A stretch of 64,000 nucleotides of DNA, from positions 62,001 to 126,000 of the forward strand of contig JAVKFY010000058.1 of assembly GCA_040223615.1 (NCBI GenBank), given 5' to 3'. The DNA comes from JAVKFY01 sp040223615. GTDB taxonomy: Bacteria > Pseudomonadota > Alphaproteobacteria > GCA-2731375. A program made the position numbers and the translations under genes. The notes under the pieces were generated by a model. The model worked only from the letters and a program-made list of their open reading frames with translations. It was not told the DNA's origin and did not search any database. Each line of letters begins with the position of its first letter. The stretch's first letter is position 1. Shown piece after piece: positions 60,930 through 64,000 of this stretch.

Positions 60930-60936
60930 AGGTCGC

Positions 60937-62178
60937 ATGAACCGCTTCAACAAGATCTGCGTCGTCGGCATGGGCTATATCGGCCTGCCGACGGCCGCCG
61001 TCTTCGCCGACAACGGCATCGACACGGTCGGCGTCGACGTGAACCCGGATGCCGTGGAGAGCATCAACCAGGGTCGCCCGCACATCGTCGAGCCGGAGCT
61101 CGACGTGCTGGTACGCAAGGTGGTGCAGGCCGGCAAGCTGCGCGCCACGTTGACGCCGGAAGCCGCCGAGGCCTTCATCCTGGCGGTCCCGACCCCGTTC
61201 CAGGGCGACCACGAGCCCGACCTGTCCTACATCGAGGCGGCGGCCAAGGCCGTCGCGCCGGTGCTGGAAGCCGGCAACCTCATCATCCTGGAGTCAACCT
61301 CGCCGATCGGCACCACCGAGAAGCTGTCGCAGTGGCTGGCCGAGGCGCGCCCGGACCTGACCTTCCCGCACGCCAACGGCGAGCTTTCCGACATCCGCAT
61401 CGCACACTGCCCGGAACGGGTCCTGCCGGGCCAGATCCTCCGCGAGGTGGTCGATAACGACCGCATCGTCGGCGGCGTCACCCGCAAGTGCGCCCAGGCC
61501 GCGACCAACCTCTACCGCGTGTTCGTGAAGGGCGACATCCGACTGACCAACGCGCGCACGGCGGAACTGGCCAAGCTGGCCGAAAACGCCTTCCGCGACA
61601 TCAACATCGCCTACGCCAACGAGCTGTCGGTGATCTGCGACGGCCTGCGCATCAACGTGTGGGAGATGATCAAGCTCGCCAACCTGCACCCGCGCGTGAA
61701 CATCCTTCAGCCCGGCCCCGGCGTCGGCGGTCACTGCATCGCCGTCGACCCCTGGTTCATCGTCGCCGCCGACAAGACCAACAGCCGTCTGGTGCGGACC
61801 GCGCGGCAGATCAACGACGCCAAGCCGCATTTCATCGTCGACAAGGTGAAGAAGCAGGCGGAGAAACTGCGCGAGCCGGTGATCGCCTGCCTCGGCCTGT
61901 CGTTCAAGGCCAACGTCGACGACCTGCGCGAGAGCCCGGCGGTGGAGATCGTCGAGGCGCTGGCGAAGGAGAAGGTCGGCGAGCTGCTGGTGGTCGAGCC
62001 GCACATCAACAAGCTGCCCGCCCACCTGGCCGACCTCGGCCTGCAACTCTCCGACTTCGATCAGGCGACCGAGCGCGCCAATATCCTGCTGCTGCTGGTC
62101 GACCATGCCTCTTTCCTGGCCGTCGACCACGACTTGCTGAAGGACAAGATCGTCATCGACACGCGGGGCGCCTGGTGA
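60937..62178 (+). CDS. wecC: UDP-N-acetyl-D-mannosamine dehydrogenase
   Basis: 413 residues. NAD-binding GMGYIGLPTAAVFADNG, the linker ARTAELAKLAENAFRDINI with its catalytic Lys and Asn, and the active-site cysteine in PGVGGHCIAVDPWFI are present; GLSFKANVDDLRESPAVEI closes the substrate site. It oxidises UDP-ManNAc to UDP-ManNAcA, the next step after WecB. It begins seven bases after wecB, so the two form a sugar-nucleotide module. Confidence 0.95.
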   Translation: MNRFNKICVVGMGYIGLPTAAVFADNGIDTVGVDVNPDAVESINQGRPHIVEPELDVLVRKVVQAGKLRATLTPEAAEAFILAVPTPFQGDHEPDLSYIEAAAKAVAPVLEAGNLIILESTSPIGTTEKLSQWLAEARPDLTFPHANGELSDIRIAHCPERVLPGQILREVVDNDRIVGGVTRKCAQAATNLYRVFVKGDIRLTNARTAELAKLAENAFRDINIAYANELSVICDGLRINVWEMIKLANLHPRVNILQPGPGVGGHCIAVDPWFIVAADKTNSRLVRTARQINDAKPHFIVDKVKKQAEKLREPVIACLGLSFKANVDDLRESPAVEIVEALAKEKVGELLVVEPHINKLPAHLADLGLQLSDFDQATERANILLLLVDHASFLAVDHDLLKDKIVIDTRGAW

Positions 62179-63572
62179 GCCGCCAGCCGGACAACGCCGC
62201 GCTGAAAGAGATGGCGTCGACAGCGGCGGCTGCGTCGGCTAGTCATCCGCCGATGTCGCGCCCACGTATCCTTTTCGTCAGCGGATTCTTTCCGCCCTAT
62301 TCGCCACTGGGCGCAGTGCGCGCGCCGGAACTGGCCGCGCACTGGCAGAGCAACGGCCACGACGTCCGCGTGATCGCGGTCAAGGACCCGGCGATCGAGG
62401 GCATGCTCGACCTGCCGCTGGCCCCGGACCAGGTCACCTACGTGCCCTACGCACCCGACACCACCCTGATGCAGCGCCTGACCGGCAGCCGCGGCCGCTC
62501 GTCCGAACTGGCGACAGCCGGCACCGCGCCAGCCACCCCGGCGAAAACCCCGAAGCCGGGCCAGCGCGACCGGCTGCGCTGGCTGCGCCAGTTCTACCGC
62601 CAGGCCGAGCAGTTTCCCGACCGGCACTGGAGCTGGATCGATCCCGCCGTCGATGCCGGGCGCCGGCTCGGCGCCGACTGGCGGCCCGACCTGGTCTACT
62701 CGTCCGCCCCGCCGCATTCCGGCCATATCGTGGCGCAGCGGATCGCCGAGCACCTGAACCTGCCGTGGGTCGCCGAGTTGCGCGATCCTTGGGCCATCAA
62801 CGCGCACGACGACGTACATCCGCTGATCAAGCCGTGGCGCAAGCGCATCGCGCTGAACACGCTCGCCCACGCAACCGCCTGCGTCGCGGTATCGGCGACC
62901 TTGGCCAGCTTCACCCGCACCATCGTGAGCTGCCCGACCATCGTCAGCTACAACGGCTTCGGCGCCGACGACTTCCCCGAGGGCAACACACCGGCGCCGT
63001 TCGATCCCGAGCGCCTGACCCTAATCCACGCCGGCGCCATCTATGCCGAGCGGCGCGACCCGACCCCGCTATTCCGCGCCCTGGCGACCATGGGCGAGGA
63101 TCACGACAAGGTCCGCGTGCAGTTCTTCCACGACCAGCGCGACTGGGTGCAGGACAAGGCCCGAGAGTTCGGCGTCGAGGCCTGCCTGGAAATGTGCCAG
63201 CCGGTGCCGCGCAAGCAGATCCTGGCGCGCCAGCGCGAGGTCGACGTGCTGCTGATGTGCCGCTGGGACGATCCCGGCGGCGACGGCATCATCCCCGGCA
63301 AGCTGTTCGAGTATATCGGCGCCCGGCGCCCAATTTTGTCGATCGGCTCGACCACCGGCGAGGCCGCCGACGTGATCCGCGACGGCGACTTCGGCCTGGT
63401 CGCCAACGACACCGACGTGATCGCCAACCAGCTTCGCGCCTGGCTGGAACAGAAGTGCGCCAACGGCGGCCGCCTGCCCGACATGCCGGCGGCCCCGACC
63501 ACGGCGTTCCTGCGCGACACCCAGTTCGAGCAGATCGACGCCCTGATCGCCCAGGTCCTGGCCCGCGCCTGA
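62175..63572 (+). CDS. Glycosyltransferase, GT4-like
   Basis: 465 residues with a two-domain GT-B fold. The N-terminal region has ILFVSGFFPPYSPLGAVRAPELA; the C-terminal region has YNGFGADDFPEG, LIHAGAIYAERRDPTP and the nucleotide-sugar motif GIIPGKLFEYIGARRPIL. It likely adds a sugar during polysaccharide assembly, perhaps ManNAcA made by the two genes before it. The GTG at 62175 overlaps the wecC stop (GTGA); an ATG at 62253 would drop 26 poorly conserved residues and is also possible. Confidence 0.85.
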   Translation: MSRQPDNAALKEMASTAAAASASHPPMSRPRILFVSGFFPPYSPLGAVRAPELAAHWQSNGHDVRVIAVKDPAIEGMLDLPLAPDQVTYVPYAPDTTLMQRLTGSRGRSSELATAGTAPATPAKTPKPGQRDRLRWLRQFYRQAEQFPDRHWSWIDPAVDAGRRLGADWRPDLVYSSAPPHSGHIVAQRIAEHLNLPWVAELRDPWAINAHDDVHPLIKPWRKRIALNTLAHATACVAVSATLASFTRTIVSCPTIVSYNGFGADDFPEGNTPAPFDPERLTLIHAGAIYAERRDPTPLFRALATMGEDHDKVRVQFFHDQRDWVQDKAREFGVEACLEMCQPVPRKQILARQREVDVLLMCRWDDPGGDGIIPGKLFEYIGARRPILSIGSTTGEAADVIRDGDFGLVANDTDVIANQLRAWLEQKCANGGRLPDMPAAPTTAFLRDTQFEQIDALIAQVLARA

Positions 63573-63680
63573 TGCCGCCCACGCGTCCGCCGGGACGTAG
63601 CCGCGCCCTTCGTTGCCGGCGACGTCGTCGCGCTGGTGCTCCTGCTGGCGGTGCCGGGTTTGGCGCTGGGCCTGCTATGA
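63573..63680 (+). pseudogene. Possible decayed membrane-protein fragment
   Basis: Immediately after the glycosyltransferase stop, the same frame continues open to TGA at 63678-63680 and contains a strongly hydrophobic helix (AGDVVALVLLLAVPGLALGL). There is no start codon in that frame. It looks like the remnant of a membrane-protein gene rather than random sequence, but is too short to assign. Confidence 0.3.
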
Positions 63681-63756
63681 GCCACCCGTCATCCACCGGT
63701 TGGGTACTTCCTTTTTTCTCTAGAAATGTTCTAGTCCGTAACGGTCGTCACTGGAT

Positions 63757-63784
63757 TTGCGGCAGATCGCGGGCAAATTATGCT
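63757..63784 (+). promoter_or_regulatory. Candidate sigma-70 promoter for the PPC protein gene
   Basis: TTGCGG (63757-63762) and TATGCT (63779-63784) lie 16 bases apart, 30 bases before the start at 63814, in locally AT-rich DNA. A small palindrome (CTAGAA-ATG-TTCTAG, 63720-63734) is found upstream and might be an operator. The rest of 63681-63813 holds nothing further that I can support. Confidence 0.4.
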
Positions 63785-63813
63785 TAGCGAACGGTAAACA
63801 GGAGTATCGAGTA

Positions 63814-64000
63814 GTGGCGGACGATTTCCGGTCCGACAATTTCAGTTTCGGCGAGTTGTCACCCGAGGTCGCGTTCGGCGACCCGAGCCGCTTTGCCGGC
63901 GCCGTGCTCGGCACCATCGAGGAAGCCGGTGACGTCGACCGTTTCAAGGTCATCCTGGAAGCCGGCACCACCTACACCTTCGACCTGCTGGGTTCGGCCA
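63814..64000 (+). CDS. Secreted PPC-domain (probably calcium-binding repeat) protein, 3' end outside window
   Basis: Only the first 62 residues are visible, from the GTG at 63814 with AGGAG ten bases upstream. The segment AVLGTIEEAGDVDRFKVILEAGTTYTFDL matches the start of a bacterial pre-peptidase C-terminal (PPC) beta domain, often found in large type I-secreted RTX-like proteins. There is no N-terminal signal peptide, which fits type I secretion. The remainder is off the window, so protease or adhesin function cannot be judged. Confidence 0.7.
   Translation, partial: MADDFRSDNFSFGELSPEVAFGDPSRFAGAVLGTIEEAGDVDRFKVILEAGTTYTFDLLGSA

Noticed and set aside
1..64000. tRNA genes, CRISPR arrays, insertion sequences or prophage
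   Set aside because: No cloverleaf-like sequence, regular short direct repeats, transposase or phage gene was seen when reading the intergenic gaps.

Overview
The window reads as chromosomal DNA of a GC-rich, free-living heterotrophic alphaproteobacterium. I infer something near Rhodospirillales from gene content: a TRAP transporter, many CoA- and flavin-dependent catabolic genes, three molybdenum hydroxylase large subunits, a PEP-CTERM protein and a wecB/wecC polysaccharide locus. Genes are tightly packed; many neighbours overlap by 1-4 bases as ATGA or TGATG, and no gene-free stretch exceeds about 260 bases. I saw no rRNA, tRNA, CRISPR array, insertion sequence or prophage gene.

Layout. 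1-1907 is a chemotaxis receptor whose start lies outside the window. 2037-5535 is a four-gene operon whose second gene is the main find: a UGSC-family selenoprotein (3464-3988) read through an in-frame TGA at 3737-3739. It has a thioredoxin-like CPTC partner upstream and a D-threonine aldolase/D-serine dehydratase-like enzyme and a GlcG-like protein downstream. 5762-16975 holds a molybdenum hydroxylase, a nitronate monooxygenase, a luciferase-like monooxygenase, a TauD dioxygenase, and a D-glutamate cyclase-like/5-oxoprolinase pair followed by a DsbA-fold isomerase and a metallo-beta-lactamase-fold hydrolase. 16972-20315 is a complete TRAP transporter and an Lrp regulator. 20473-21885 is a DUF6356 protein with two half-size permeases. 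21882-31273 covers a CoA-transferase, an acyl-CoA synthetase, a dienelactone hydrolase, a luciferase-like enzyme and a CoxMSL-type hydroxylase operon ending in an amidohydrolase.

31336-35371 is a minus-strand run: a GNAT/C39-peptidase fusion, a RimK-like ATP-grasp protein and an amidase. 35425-39781 is paaABCDE plus an extra PaaA/PaaC-like gene; divergently, 39924-42510 encodes an enoyl-CoA hydratase, an HpaB-type hydroxylase and a cupin. 42653-51660 is mixed metabolism (GST, enoyl-CoA hydratase, DHDPS-like aldolase, PEP-CTERM protein, amidase, a degenerate CinA, MFS exporter, PhyH dioxygenase, SDR). 51709-57782 is an hcrCAB operon for 4-hydroxybenzoyl-CoA reductase with an aryl-CoA ligase and an SDR, preceded by a perfect 21-bp palindrome. 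58042-59655 is a GMC oxidoreductase. 59669-63572 is a wecB-wecC-glycosyltransferase operon behind a near-consensus sigma-54 promoter. A secreted PPC-domain protein begins at 63814 and runs off the end.

The genes suggest scavenging of aromatic acids through CoA thioesters by both the oxygen-dependent Paa route and the reductive Hcr route, plus uptake of organic acids and D-amino-acid or pyroglutamate salvage. The selenoprotein implies that selenocysteine machinery (selA, selB, selC, selD) exists elsewhere in the genome.
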